Origin: Paenibacillus montaniterrae
GTDB taxonomy: Bacteria > Bacillota > Bacilli > Paenibacillales > Paenibacillaceae
Reading direction: 5' to 3'
NCBI RefSeq assembly: GCF_018403185.1
Contig: NZ_BOSE01000015.1
Location: 1-64,000 of the forward strand
DNA length: 64,000 bases
Below, one piece after another: positions 7,408 to 15,483 of this stretch; the first letter of the stretch is position 1; every line of letters begins with the position of its first letter. The notes under the pieces were generated by a model. The model was not told the origin of the DNA. It did not search any database and worked only from the letters and a program-made list of their open reading frames with translations. A program made the translations under genes and the position numbers.

Positions 7408-7772
7408 TGAACATTGCTATTTCGAATACATCCGAAAAGCCAATCTACCAACAGCTCTATGAACAAATCAGCGCGCAAATTCTTAACGGCCAGCTGGAAA
7501 GCGGCTATCATTTGCCACCTATCCGACAAGCGGCCACCGAGCTAAGAGTCAGTATTATTACGGTCAAAAAAGCATGGGAAGAACTCGAACGACTTGGTTT
7601 GATCTACACCGTAACTGGCAAAGGATGTTTTGTCAACGATCTCTCGCCCAGCGACATGCTGCAAAAACGCAAAGAACTAATTGTCAAGCAAATGCTTATT
7701 GACACTTCGTATTACAAATCGTTCGGTCTTTCTTTAGAGGATGTCATTGAGCTGCTGAAGGAAGTGTATTAA
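7407..7772 (+). CDS. GntR-family transcriptional regulator, YtrA subfamily
   Basis: 121 residues: an N-terminal winged HTH (about 10-75; PIYQQLYEQISAQILNGQLESG core IYQQLYEQISAQIL, then LPPIRQAATELRVSIITVKKAWEELE) and a short helical C-terminus of about 45 residues, the minimal effector region of YtrA proteins. The second helix normally reads PSxRxLA; here it is PPIRQAA. It is probably the repressor of its own operon through the site at 5862-5886. Starts within the permease stop codon (TAATG). Confidence 0.88.
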   Translation: MNIAISNTSEKPIYQQLYEQISAQILNGQLESGYHLPPIRQAATELRVSIITVKKAWEELERLGLIYTVTGKGCFVNDLSPSDMLQKRKELIVKQMLIDTSYYKSFGLSLEDVIELLKEVY

Positions 7773-7830
7773 CCTGTTATTGCTGGTGGAAGATGCCTTC
7801 CACATATGTAAAGCACTTATTTATCATAAT

Positions 7831-7852
7831 AGGGGGGCGTAATCGCCCCCCT
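7831..7852. terminator. GC-rich hairpin between gntR and ABC-F remnant
   Basis: AGGGGGGCG pairs perfectly with CGCCCCCCT around loop TAAT, a nine-bp stem. Neither side has a proper T-run, so it may be a bidirectional terminator of low efficiency or a transcript-end stabiliser. It separates the exporter operon from the minus-strand MFS/ABC-F unit. Confidence 0.5.
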
Positions 7853-8068
7853 AAACTAAAGCTTTCATATTCTCTAGTGCTTCCACTGCCGGAAGATCGA
7901 GGAAATTGCTTGGTTCGTCCATGAGCAAGATGTTATATTTTCCAAGCAGCAGCTTGGTTAGCTGTAATTTAATCATTTCACCGCCACTTCACTGCTTTCA
8001 AGCATAAACTCCATAATAGCTTACAATGAATAGTGCGCCCGGATAATGTTTTAGCTGACTGACCAAAA
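7851..8068 (-). pseudogene. Remnant of an ABC-F (Msr/Vga/Lsa-type) ATPase gene
   Basis: Two fragments are readable on the minus strand directly after the MFS gene. First, at about 8068-8010, LKHYPGALFIVSYYG resembles the end of the first nucleotide-binding domain (usual YPGAL..VSHD). After a stop and a frame change, 7985-7851 reads SGGEMIKLQLTKLLL then NILLMDEPSNFLDL and PAVEALENMKALV before TAG. That is the signature motif and Walker B of the second domain. The ~400 residues that should lie between and around are missing. The family is confident from SGGE...DEPSNFLD; the specific resistance subclass is not. Confidence 0.8.
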
Positions 8069-8075
8069 AGTCGTT

Positions 8076-9284
8076 TTATTTTAAGCTTCGGATTGACGGA
8101 ATCAACGCACATAGAAGTGCAATTCCAAGAATACAAACGCCCGACAACATAAACCAGTTTTGAATACCGAGCTGATCTGCAAAGATACCAGACAAAATCA
8201 GCCCTATTGGCATTGAGAAGGACATAAGGCTGCCCATTAATCCAAATACGCGCCCCAAGTACTCCGGTTGAATTTTCTCTTGAATTAAAGCTGTCTGCAC
8301 ACCATTATAGAATGGACTTGAAAAGCCCATCAGCGCACTGCACACGACAAAGAAAAGGAATCCATTTATCGGCAATAAGCCCGAAATCAATAATGCAATC
8401 CCCATTAAAGAAATGGAGAAAATAATACTCAGCGAACGATTTTTAAAACCGCCCGAAACACCCAGCAACAATCCGCCAATTAATATTCCTGCTGCAAACA
8501 CGATTTCTACAATGGAAGCATGGAATGTCGTTCCTCCAAAATAGCTCATACTCATTAACGGGAACAACGCACTAATAGGCATAAAAACAAGTGCGTATAA
8601 CGTACCAATCCAAAGCAATGCAAACAATCCTTTTGTTTGTCGAAGTGCATTGTAGCCTTCTTTCGCTTCTGTGAAAAAGCTGCTTTTCTCACTTTCAGCT
8701 CGGTCCTTTTGCTTCGGGATATAAACGATTGCAACGGTAATACTAGCAATCAATGCACCAATTACATCAATGGCAATAATGGCGTTTAGGTCCCATGCTG
8801 CATATAGAAAGGCAGCAATTGCAGGACTTAGAATAAAGCTCGCCGATTGTATGGCTTGGGTATATCCGGCGCACTTTGTCAGTTGTTCCTCTGGAACCAG
8901 CAGCGGCGTCACTGCACCCAAAGCAGGTGTATGAAACGCCGTTCCTATGCTGCGAATAAATAAAACAATCATCACGACCCATATCGGCAGATCAGCAGTG
9001 AGAGAAATTATTGCCAAAATAACACCTGCAGCTGCTATGACAAGGTCCGCGCCAATCATCACCCATTTCCGATTCCAACGGTCAACCCATACACCGATTA
9101 TGGCACCGAGAACGGCCTGAGGTAAAAAACCTACCATCGTTGCCATCGAAAGCACTAAAGCAGATCCTGTAGTATCAGTTAGATACCAAATAATCGCCAT
9201 TTGCAAGACAGAACTCGTAATCAACGAAACCGCTTGACCGGCCCATATTGTAAAGAAACTTCGTTTCCAATTTTGTTGTATCAT
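8076..9284 (-). CDS. MFS efflux transporter, macrolide-efflux (Mef)-like
   Basis: About 402 residues with 12 predicted membrane segments. The loop WVDRWNRKWVMIGADL (about residues 63-78) matches the MFS motif A region of Mef(A)-like drug exporters. N-terminus WKRSFFTIWAGQAVSLITSS and C-terminal Gly-rich helices also fit. I chose ATG 9284 behind CGGAGTG, since the longer frame runs into the upstream hairpin. Just upstream are a leader peptide and two hairpins (9331-9543), and downstream an ABC-F remnant, the same order as mef-msr operons. Substrate macrolide is inferred from this context, not from the protein alone. Confidence 0.82.
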   Translation of the reverse strand: MIQQNWKRSFFTIWAGQAVSLITSSVLQMAIIWYLTDTTGSALVLSMATMVGFLPQAVLGAIIGVWVDRWNRKWVMIGADLVIAAAGVILAIISLTADLPIWVVMIVLFIRSIGTAFHTPALGAVTPLLVPEEQLTKCAGYTQAIQSASFILSPAIAAFLYAAWDLNAIIAIDVIGALIASITVAIVYIPKQKDRAESEKSSFFTEAKEGYNALRQTKGLFALLWIGTLYALVFMPISALFPLMSMSYFGGTTFHASIVEIVFAAGILIGGLLLGVSGGFKNRSLSIIFSISLMGIALLISGLLPINGFLFFVVCSALMGFSSPFYNGVQTALIQEKIQPEYLGRVFGLMGSLMSFSMPIGLILSGIFADQLGIQNWFMLSGVCILGIALLCALIPSIRSLK

Positions 9285-9330
9285 GTTCGTCACTCCGTAT
9301 TTTTTATTTGAAAAATTGTTTTTAGGCAAT

Positions 9331-9371
9331 AAAAAATACAGATCCATGCCCACATTGTGAGCTTGGATCTG
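9331..9371 (-). terminator. Attenuator terminator just upstream of the MFS gene
   Basis: On the minus strand, CAGATCCA pairs with TGGATCTG and the inner GCTCAC with GTGGGC around an AAT loop, about 14 bp with one mismatch. A TATTTTTT run follows. It ends about 47 nt before the MFS start codon, so it would stop transcription before the gene unless an alternative fold forms. Confidence 0.8.
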
Positions 9372-9402
9372 CATCTATCACGAGTGAGAACACGTCGAAA
9401 CA

Positions 9403-9427
9403 AGGGTAGCATTAAGAAATGCTATCC
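9403..9427 (-). promoter_or_regulatory. Leader hairpin, possible anti-terminator element
   Basis: GGGATAGCATT pairs with AATGCTACCC around TCTT, a near-perfect 10-11 bp stem between the two terminators of the MFS leader. No T-run follows, so it is more likely part of a folding switch than a terminator. Role is inferred. Confidence 0.5.
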
Positions 9428-9465
9428 CAATCGAAATCTATGCCCTGCACATACGTAAAGATAAG

Positions 9466-9507
9466 CAGCTCAAAAAAGCCCACAGTCTGTGGAAAAATCC
9501 GCTTTTT
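9466..9507 (-). terminator. First attenuator hairpin after the leader peptide
   Basis: Right after the leader peptide stop, AAAAAGC (minus strand) can pair with GCTTTTTT, enclosing CCACAGACTGTGG. The inner stem followed by GCTTTTTTGAGC looks like an intrinsic terminator or pause site. It is placed where a ribosome stalled on the leader peptide could alter its folding. Confidence 0.6.
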
Positions 9508-9516
9508 ATTGCCTGC

Positions 9517-9543
9517 TTATCGAATACGCATGGAATGTAACAT
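9517..9543 (-). CDS. Leader peptide MLHSMRIR (ErmDL/MefL-like)
   Basis: An eight-codon frame, MLHSMRIR then TAA, starts 8 nt after a perfect AAGGAGG. The known macrolide-stalled leader peptides ErmDL (MTHSMRLR...) and the mef(A) leader (MTASMRLR) share the SMR-x-R core, including the Arg-X-Arg motif that causes arrest with macrolides. Here Leu is replaced by Ile. Followed by hairpins and an efflux gene, it is very likely the sensor of a macrolide-inducible attenuator. Homology to the peptides is by eye; no assay. Confidence 0.82.
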   Translation of the reverse strand: MLHSMRIR

Positions 9544-9571
9544 AGATCGTGCCTCCTTATTAATATGTTTC

Positions 9572-9601
9572 AGAATAACATCTCATTATTTATACTGTCA
9601 A
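9572..9601 (-). promoter_or_regulatory. Promoter of the MFS leader
   Basis: Minus strand TTGACA (9596-9601) and TATTCT (9572-9577), 18 nt apart, about 29 nt upstream of the leader peptide start. The -35 is consensus and the -10 is four of six. Confidence 0.7.
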
Positions 9602-9644
9602 CCTGCTGCCAGCGATTCACTCTCTACGCACATCACGTAATACA

Positions 9645-10376
9645 TCAGTACCTTTCGACGATCTTGGCCAAATAAGGCTCTCCTTCGTCTATCAAGTTCC
9701 GCTCCCCTTCGCTCCATTTATTGCGATTGTTGTCCACTCGTAAAAAGGCGTCCATCACCCGGGGATCCTTAGAGGTTACACGACTCACCATCGTATTCCA
9801 CTCCTGTCCAAGCTCCTTGGCCAGCTCTGATTCTAAAGGCACATGCGAAGCATGATAGGCCGCAGCGTACAACACAAGTCGTCTAAATTCGTTATAGAAA
9901 TCAAGCATTTCTTCTTTCGTTCTGAATAACTCTTGAAAAATACTATAATCTTCTTCCGGGAAATCATAGTTGCTCCAGTGGTCAATTTGATCGCGCTCCA
10001 GCGTGTTCATCAAATAAGCCAGAAGCTCCCAAGGAATTTCGTAGCCAGCCGACCGCAACTTATTACATACCTCTATACCATGTATTTTCGCTTTAATCCC
10101 CTCAAGCTGCCGATGAAGATGAATGCTTTGTGTGCTTAGCATTTCCCCGATATCGTTTGGCGCTTGCTTCATCTTAGTGCGAATTTGTTCCAAAGAGAAT
10201 CCGACGCTTTTATAAAAGTTGATTTGCATAAGCTGTCTCAGATGATGCTCATGATACAAGCGATGCCCTTTCGTATTTTTGTCAGCTATCAGAATTCCTT
10301 CATTGTCATAATATTGAAGAGTTCTTCTGGAAACTCCGCTTAAGTTGGCAAGCTCTTTAACGGAATAAGTTTTCAT
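9645..10376 (-). CDS. MerR-family regulator with TipAS ligand-binding domain
   Basis: 243 residues. The N-terminal MerR HTH is residues 1-70 (YSVKELANLSGVSRRTLQYYDNEG, core SGVSRRTLQYYD), followed by a dimerisation helix and from about residue 110 a helical TipAS-type domain. That fold in TipA and related proteins binds thiopeptides and other hydrophobic compounds. It lies 18 nt downstream of the hydrolase gene on the same strand, so both are probably co-transcribed from 11410-11440, whose 19-nt spacer is typical of MerR targets. The actual inducer is unknown. Confidence 0.83.
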   Translation of the reverse strand: MKTYSVKELANLSGVSRRTLQYYDNEGILIADKNTKGHRLYHEHHLRQLMQINFYKSVGFSLEQIRTKMKQAPNDIGEMLSTQSIHLHRQLEGIKAKIHGIEVCNKLRSAGYEIPWELLAYLMNTLERDQIDHWSNYDFPEEDYSIFQELFRTKEEMLDFYNEFRRLVLYAAAYHASHVPLESELAKELGQEWNTMVSRVTSKDPRVMDAFLRVDNNRNKWSEGERNLIDEGEPYLAKIVERY

Positions 10377-10394
10377 GGCGCAAGCTCCTAGTTC

Positions 10395-11381
10395 CTAGTC
10401 CATAGGCGTAATGAATTGTTGGATGGCGTCCGCGAGTTCCTCCGGGTATTCCCCGTTAATCGCATGGGAGGCCTCTTCAAACACAACTACTTCACTGTTT
10501 TCATGTGACAACGATTCTTCAGCAACGGCAGCAGCCTTTTCAGGATGATGCATCGTCGATTTGCCCGCTATAATGGCAAGTACGGGAATATTGATTCCAT
10601 TCAACTGACTCTCCTTGATTTGCTGAGGCATCGGAAGTTTGCTTTTAAACGTTCTCATGCCTGTTTCAATCAATTTGGCTGTAGGCTCATTCTCGTCAAT
10701 TTCTGCCTCGCCTGAGATATAACTCAACATTCGATCTCTTATCGATTTAGGAATGATCGGAACCGAAGCAGGAATGGAAAGCAAAACCATTTTTAACGGT
10801 ATGGCGTCAAACACATAGACCGGATCCACCAGAATAAGCGATGCAATCTGCGGAATCTCCTCATGAACCACCAGATTCACCGCACTCCATCCTCCGAAAG
10901 ATAATCCTAACAGATGAATTTTAGGTTCGTCCAAGGCAATGATCAATTCCTTAAGCCAAACGGCCTGATCCTGCACATTTTCAATTCTTGCCGTCTCCAC
11001 ACTCATCCCGGGTTCTCCAAGCAGATCGATCGTGTAAACAGGACGATCTTTAAGCCAACTATCCAGATTTGGTTCCCACATTGGCGTGGAAGCCGATTTC
11101 CCTGGCAGAAGCAGCAGAGGAGCACGATCCGTCATCGACTCCCCCTCAAATTTGTAAACCTTGACCTCACCAAATGTTGTGGAAATCTGCCTTTCTTCCA
11201 CAAGCTCAGGCAAATGTGACATCGCTTCGTTATAAGCCTCGATATATTCCGCTTTCCCCTGCTGATCCACGAAAGAAGAAACGGATCCGTCATCATAAAA
11301 TAACGCAACGCCTGCCGCCCCGACAAGTATAATAAAAATGAACAGCCACCATCTTTTCTTTTTCAGCATCTTCTTCATCAT
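10395..11381 (-). CDS. Membrane-anchored alpha/beta hydrolase
   Basis: 328 residues. Residues 12-30 are a hydrophobic anchor (WWLFIFIILVGAAGVALFY), leaving the catalytic domain outside the membrane. The nucleophile elbow is GLSFGGWS (about residues 161-168), the oxyanion region LLLLPGKSAS, and the likely catalytic His is in EEASHAINGEYPEEL. Asp is probably within LLDPVYV-type strand SLILVDPV. Two ATG codons are adjacent at 11381 and 11378 behind AGGA. Substrate cannot be told. Co-transcribed with the TipAS regulator. Confidence 0.82.
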   Translation of the reverse strand: MMKKMLKKKRWWLFIFIILVGAAGVALFYDDGSVSSFVDQQGKAEYIEAYNEAMSHLPELVEERQISTTFGEVKVYKFEGESMTDRAPLLLLPGKSASTPMWEPNLDSWLKDRPVYTIDLLGEPGMSVETARIENVQDQAVWLKELIIALDEPKIHLLGLSFGGWSAVNLVVHEEIPQIASLILVDPVYVFDAIPLKMVLLSIPASVPIIPKSIRDRMLSYISGEAEIDENEPTAKLIETGMRTFKSKLPMPQQIKESQLNGINIPVLAIIAGKSTMHHPEKAAAVAEESLSHENSEVVVFEEASHAINGEYPEELADAIQQFITPMD

Positions 11382-11409
11382 ATCGTCCTCCCCAACTAAA
11401 AGTAAACTC

Positions 11410-11440
11410 AGTCTAACCTATTACGTAACGCAATACGCAA
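11410..11440 (-). promoter_or_regulatory. MerR-type promoter with 19-nt spacer
   Basis: Minus strand TTGCGT (11435-11440) and TAGACT (11410-11415) are 19 nt apart. The spacer holds ATTGCGTTACGTAAT, which is palindromic at 12 of 15 positions. Overlong spacers with a central palindrome are the hallmark of MerR-activated promoters, and the regulator is the second gene of this operon. Confidence 0.6.
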
Positions 11441-11634
11441 GGGGGGGAGGACTGTGGTTGGTACGCAAGGAGAGTTTGCTCTTTGATGGGTGCCGTCAGG
11501 AATAAGACGCATTGGGCAACGGTACTCGGTGTGGAGGCTGGCCGTCGTGGCAAGGTCTTGCAGTTTTACCGAGCCTCAGTTAAATCAATATGTTTATACT
11601 TTGCCCCAGATTGCGCAGACGAATTACTTTTTGG

Positions 11635-11994
11635 TCAATCAATTAGATTTTGCTTTAAAGATTTCAGGCAATCCATCATGACAGATTCATAGTGTACCCC
11701 TAGAAATAATTGAATGATTGCTGTGACAAAACCTGTACGGTCCTTACCTCCAGTACAATGGATTAAGGCAGGAACATTACCAGCATCGGACAGCAGGAAA
11801 ATAATCTCTCTGATTTTATCCTGGCTACCGAACGCCATATGATGATACATATCTTTCATCATTTGTTCAAAGTTCAAATTCCCACTGTTATAAACAAGAA
11901 ATGTTATATTTCTCGATAAAAACTTGATGGATACCTGTTTGACAAAGAGTACGTTCATCGTTACTATTGTAAATGACTTATTAGTTTTACACAA
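11635..11994 (-). pseudogene. Remnant of a tyrosine/serine phosphatase (PTP-like)
   Basis: The 119-residue frame contains the complete P-loop signature HCTGGKDRTGF preceded by LLSDAGNVPALI, diagnostic of the bacterial Tyr_phosphatase_3 family (usually about 240-260 residues). The N-terminal half is missing: residues 1-30 do not look like the family. The C-terminus stops at MMDCLKSLKQNLID where the family continues with another ~60 residues. I found no continuation in other frames. It is flanked by ~250 nt without genes on the left (11441-11634) and ~185 nt on the right. Confidence 0.75.
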
Positions 11995-12179
11995 AACTTT
12001 AAAGTATGCTGTTGTCAGAGTCCTTTCGTCCTTGCCTCATGTGTTATAAGTTTTATTGTTCTCCAAACATTCCGATCCATTTTAGCGGAGGCCATGGTTT
12101 ATTTAAGTAACTTTGAGCAACTGGCTGATTTCAATTATAAAAGAAACGACCGTAGTCGTTAAACATAGGAGGAACTTTC

Positions 12180-13631
12180 TTGAGATTCGGAGAAATCGTT
12201 ATCATTATTTTCATTATCGTATTAGCATTAGCCACCATTTGGGGACAAAAGACAAAAAAAAGATGGCTGATTTACTCGTTAATCGCTCTATACGCCGTAA
12301 CGCTCGTACAGATTATCGTGGGGGATTTCCGTTGGCAAATGACACCTTGTTATGCGGCTTCGGTAATACTTACGATTAGTATCATTTTCAGAAAACAAGA
12401 TAGACAACAACGCTCCAGAAGCAGGAAATATTTCATAGCCTCGTTATGGACCACCATGTTGATTCTCTACACGTCAGTCATGGTCGCACTACCTGTCCTG
12501 CTGCCTGTGTTTACCTTAAATCAACCTCAGGGTCCTTATTCTGTAGGAACAACACTATATCACTTTGTTGACAATGAACGGCCTGATGAATACTCTGCCG
12601 ATTCAACGGATCACCGCGAGCTGATGGTGCAGCTCTGGTATCCTTCCGAGCAAGAATCAACAGAGGAAACCGTACCTTACATTCGCGATGTATCTGCTAT
12701 TACGCAAGGTCTGGAACAAGCGCTGTCATTCCCGGCTTGGACGCTAAGCCATCTGGGTCTTGTTAAGACTCATGCTTATAGCAATATTCAACTGTCTTCA
12801 AAAGAGCAAAAATATCCGGTCTTGATTTTCTCTCATGGTATGACGGGCTTTCGCGGTCAGAATACCTTCCAGGTTGAAGAGCTGGCCAGTTATGGCTATA
12901 TCGTTGTAGGAATCGACCATCCCTACGATGCGGCTGCAACGGTCTACCCGGACGGCCGAGAAATTTTAATAAAAATGCCTAGCCCTTCAGGTTTTGAAGC
13001 GCTGGATAGACACATGTCACTATGGACCGAAGATGTATCCTTTATTTTGGATCAACTTGAACAGTTGAATAAACAAGATGACCAGGAACTTTTTACCGGC
13101 CGTCTTGATTTAGACCGAATCGGAATGTTTGGACATTCTTACGGCGGAGCCACAGCCGCCCAGATGCTGCTGAAGGATTCCCGTATCAAGGCCGCTATCA
13201 ATATGGATGGAACCCTATATGGAGACCCTATGCCCAGCACCGGACTGACTAAACCATATCTACAGATGAACGGTGAAAAAAGCATCGATAAATCGGAATT
13301 CGACAATAAGCTGGATCAAGCAATAGCTCAGAGTGGTAAAACAAAAGAGGAGTACGAAGAATTCTGGGAAGAAACGGTGAGAAGACGGACGAATGCTCTA
13401 CAAGGAGGCGGATATACAATGACGATACCGCATACTTCCCATATGAGTTTTACGGACTTCCATCTATTTTCCCCGTTATTGCCTAACCAGGGAGAAGATC
13501 CAAGATTGGTTCAACGTATTATTAATGAGGTAAGTGTTGCTTTTTTTGATCAGTATCTCAAAGGTGCCCTAAATAATGAAATGGATCGACTCTCGGAAAA
13601 ATATCCGGATATTGAGTTGGTACATGATTGA
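12180..13631 (+). CDS. Alpha/beta hydrolase, PAF-acetylhydrolase-like
   Basis: 483 residues with TTG start after AGGAGG (12167-12172). The first ~115 residues hold four hydrophobic segments, then a soluble hydrolase domain. Features: MVQLWYPSEQ (N-terminal strand typical of platelet-activating factor acetylhydrolase family), HGMTGFRGQN near the oxyanion hole, nucleophile GHSYGGATA, and catalytic His in IPHTSHMSFTDF. Probably a membrane-bound lipase or esterase of dienelactone/PAF-AH type. A TetR-family gene follows 120 nt downstream on the same strand. Confidence 0.85.
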   Translation: MRFGEIVIIIFIIVLALATIWGQKTKKRWLIYSLIALYAVTLVQIIVGDFRWQMTPCYAASVILTISIIFRKQDRQQRSRSRKYFIASLWTTMLILYTSVMVALPVLLPVFTLNQPQGPYSVGTTLYHFVDNERPDEYSADSTDHRELMVQLWYPSEQESTEETVPYIRDVSAITQGLEQALSFPAWTLSHLGLVKTHAYSNIQLSSKEQKYPVLIFSHGMTGFRGQNTFQVEELASYGYIVVGIDHPYDAAATVYPDGREILIKMPSPSGFEALDRHMSLWTEDVSFILDQLEQLNKQDDQELFTGRLDLDRIGMFGHSYGGATAAQMLLKDSRIKAAINMDGTLYGDPMPSTGLTKPYLQMNGEKSIDKSEFDNKLDQAIAQSGKTKEEYEEFWEETVRRRTNALQGGGYTMTIPHTSHMSFTDFHLFSPLLPNQGEDPRLVQRIINEVSVAFFDQYLKGALNNEMDRLSEKYPDIELVHD

Positions 13632-13751
13632 GCGATCATTTAAAAATCCTGAATTAGTTCCTCGAATAACGATATTATGTAAATAAATATAACCTGATTC
13701 TGTTTCATGTCGAATTTGGCTTTATGTATAAATCGTTTAGGAGGCCGTACT

Positions 13752-14630
13752 ATGAGCTTGTTAAAAGAAAAAATATTACAATCGGCCATTCGTTTATTTG
13801 CTGAAAAAGGATACCAAGCTACGTCGATTCAAGATATCGCAGATGATTGCAGCATCGCAAAAGGGTCAATCTATAAATACTATGACTCCAAAGAAGAATT
13901 GTATATCAGTATTCTGGAGAAGCGGCAGCAAGATATGATTGATGCTGTGGAGAAAATTCGTGAAAGAAAATTGCCAAGTAGGGAAACATTTCTTGAGGAG
14001 ATCGCTTATCAGTTGGAATTTTTCTTAAATCATGGATATTATATTTCGCGTGATTACAACGAACTCCCACCGGCAAACAGTGATAAAATCGGAGCTGTCA
14101 TTCATCAACTCCAATTGAATATGTTCCGGTATTACCAAGATATCTTAATCCGTCATTATGGAAATGCGATATCCGAATGGAAATGGGATGCTACAGCCAT
14201 ATTTAATGGTTTGATTCGAGAGTATACCTTTCATCTATTGTTTGGATTCAAACCACTTGCTCAAAAGGAATTAACTGTTTTTATTGCTGAACGAATGGAT
14301 GATTTTGTAGAGGGACTGGCACAACGTCCTCCCCGTCCCCTGCTCACCGATGAACTTATGAAGGAATATTCCATGATTAATTTAGAAGCACTCACGCATA
14401 CACAAAAGTTACGGCGAGCCGCATTAATGGATATGATCGAATCGATAATCCCGGATCTATCGATTACGAATAGCAGAAAAAAAGACTTGGCTGAGGTAGT
14501 GGTAATGCTGCGGGAAGAGTTCACCAAAGAACGCCCAAGGAACTTTTTAATCCAAGCGCTGTTACGTGATCTATCATCTGAGAATGAGCTGCGCTTTTAC
14601 ACAAGTCAAATTCAGCCAAAAACAATATAG
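13752..14630 (+). CDS. TetR/AcrR-family transcriptional regulator
   Basis: About 292 residues from ATG 13752 (TAGGAGG site 8 nt upstream). Residues 1-50 form the TetR HTH (ILQSAIRLFAEKGYQATSIQDIADDCSIAKGSIYKYYDSKEEL, core AKGSIYKYYDSKEEL). The ligand domain is long (about 240 residues) compared with the usual 150, so it resembles the larger YxaF/YcdC-like regulators. It probably controls the neighbouring hydrolase, but no operator was identified. Confidence 0.85.
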   Translation: MSLLKEKILQSAIRLFAEKGYQATSIQDIADDCSIAKGSIYKYYDSKEELYISILEKRQQDMIDAVEKIRERKLPSRETFLEEIAYQLEFFLNHGYYISRDYNELPPANSDKIGAVIHQLQLNMFRYYQDILIRHYGNAISEWKWDATAIFNGLIREYTFHLLFGFKPLAQKELTVFIAERMDDFVEGLAQRPPRPLLTDELMKEYSMINLEALTHTQKLRRAALMDMIESIIPDLSITNSRKKDLAEVVVMLREEFTKERPRNFLIQALLRDLSSENELRFYTSQIQPKTI

Positions 14631-15185
14631 CCTTACCTTCACCAAATCGAGTAGGCCTATGCGCTTGCGTATAGGTCTAACTCACAGATCCGAGCATGCG
14701 GGTCGTCGCATCCAAGAACGTTTATCAGTTTCAATTATGACCATAATAGCACTGATAAGTCGGCTAGTCTTCTATGCCTCAAAGCAAATGGGAGGAAATT
14801 GTTGAAGAGTAAATCAAAAAAATGCATATTGAAGAAAAACTAATAACATACGAAATTCGGCAAATGTGTGGTATATTCAGAAGCCTGCCCGGCTCCTACT
14901 CTAAGGTTCATTTCTTCCTAGCATTCTTAGATGAAAACACGTTCACCTGAGTTAATGGGAGAGCGATCAAGGCAATCAAAAACACTTGTATGCTAATTAA
15001 AGGAGAGCCTTGGGACATGTCCAAATCCTGACTGTAGGCTAACCAAGCCAACTTGACGAAGACCTTTAGCGGTAGATTCAGATGTCGTGCTTGTTCGTTT
15101 AAAGAAGATGCTTCGAAGCACTTCCACACCCTTCGCACGGACTGAACCCCGGGATTCGCCTCCTTTAGGGCTCGACCAAAATCAA
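14631..15185. other. Gene-poor gap left of tRNA-Ala
   Basis: No convincing gene. A hairpin, GGCCTATGCGC with GCGTATAGGTC (about 14653-14675), lies downstream of the TetR gene and may end its transcript. A 102-codon minus-strand frame at 14908-15216 runs through the tRNA terminator and has no family signature. The gap beside a tRNA would suit past integration, but no integrase or att repeat is visible. Confidence 0.5.
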
Positions 15186-15212
15186 AAAACACGCCTTCAA
15201 TTGGCGCGTTTA
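15180..15212 (-). terminator. tRNA-Ala terminator
   Basis: Minus strand AAACGCGCC pairs with GGCGTGTTT (one G-U pair), and TTTTTTGATTTT follows. It lies 12-40 nt past the CCA end of the tRNA. Confidence 0.85.
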
Positions 15213-15223
15213 ACATTTATGTT

Positions 15224-15299
15224 TGGTGGAGCCTAGGGGGATCGAACCCCTGACCTCATCGCTGCCAGCGATGCGCTCTCCCAGCTGAGCTAAGGCCCC
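15224..15299 (-). tRNA. tRNA-Ala (anticodon GGC)
   Basis: 76 nt with the CCA encoded. Acceptor GGGGCCT pairs with AGGCTCC (one G-U). The D stem is GCTC/GAGC. The anticodon stem CATCG/CGATG encloses loop CTGGCAG, giving anticodon GGC. The T arm is AGGGG-TTCGATC-CCCCT. It is monocistronic with its own promoter and terminator. Confidence 0.97.
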
Positions 15300-15319
15300 G
15301 AATTATTTGTGACTTTCAT

Positions 15320-15348
15320 ATTATAGCAAATCTTTTTGCATTTGCGAA
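15320..15348 (-). promoter_or_regulatory. tRNA-Ala promoter
   Basis: Minus strand TTCGCA (15343-15348), 17-nt spacer, TATAAT (15320-15325), about 20 nt upstream of the tRNA 5' end. Confidence 0.75.
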
Positions 15349-15483
15349 GTACATATTTGCAAATCCATTGATCAGACTCTTGAGGAAAATAAGAATCTGA
15401 ATAGCAAGCTGTAAATTTAGTCCATATATGCCGATATAACTTAAGACAGTTATATATTACTTTAACAAGAAAGGATGTTCGAT

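Noticed and set aside
9419..9640. Plus-strand 73-codon frame across the MFS leader
   Set aside because: Shadow of the minus-strand leader with its hairpins; no ribosome site.
12113..12379. 88-codon plus-strand frame overlapping the PAF-AH-like gene start
   Set aside because: Out of frame with a gene having a perfect AGGAGG/TTG start; no family features.
14908..15216. 102-codon minus-strand frame beside tRNA-Ala, considered as an integrase relic
   Set aside because: It overlaps the tRNA terminator, has no recognisable motif and no att-like duplication of the tRNA end was found.
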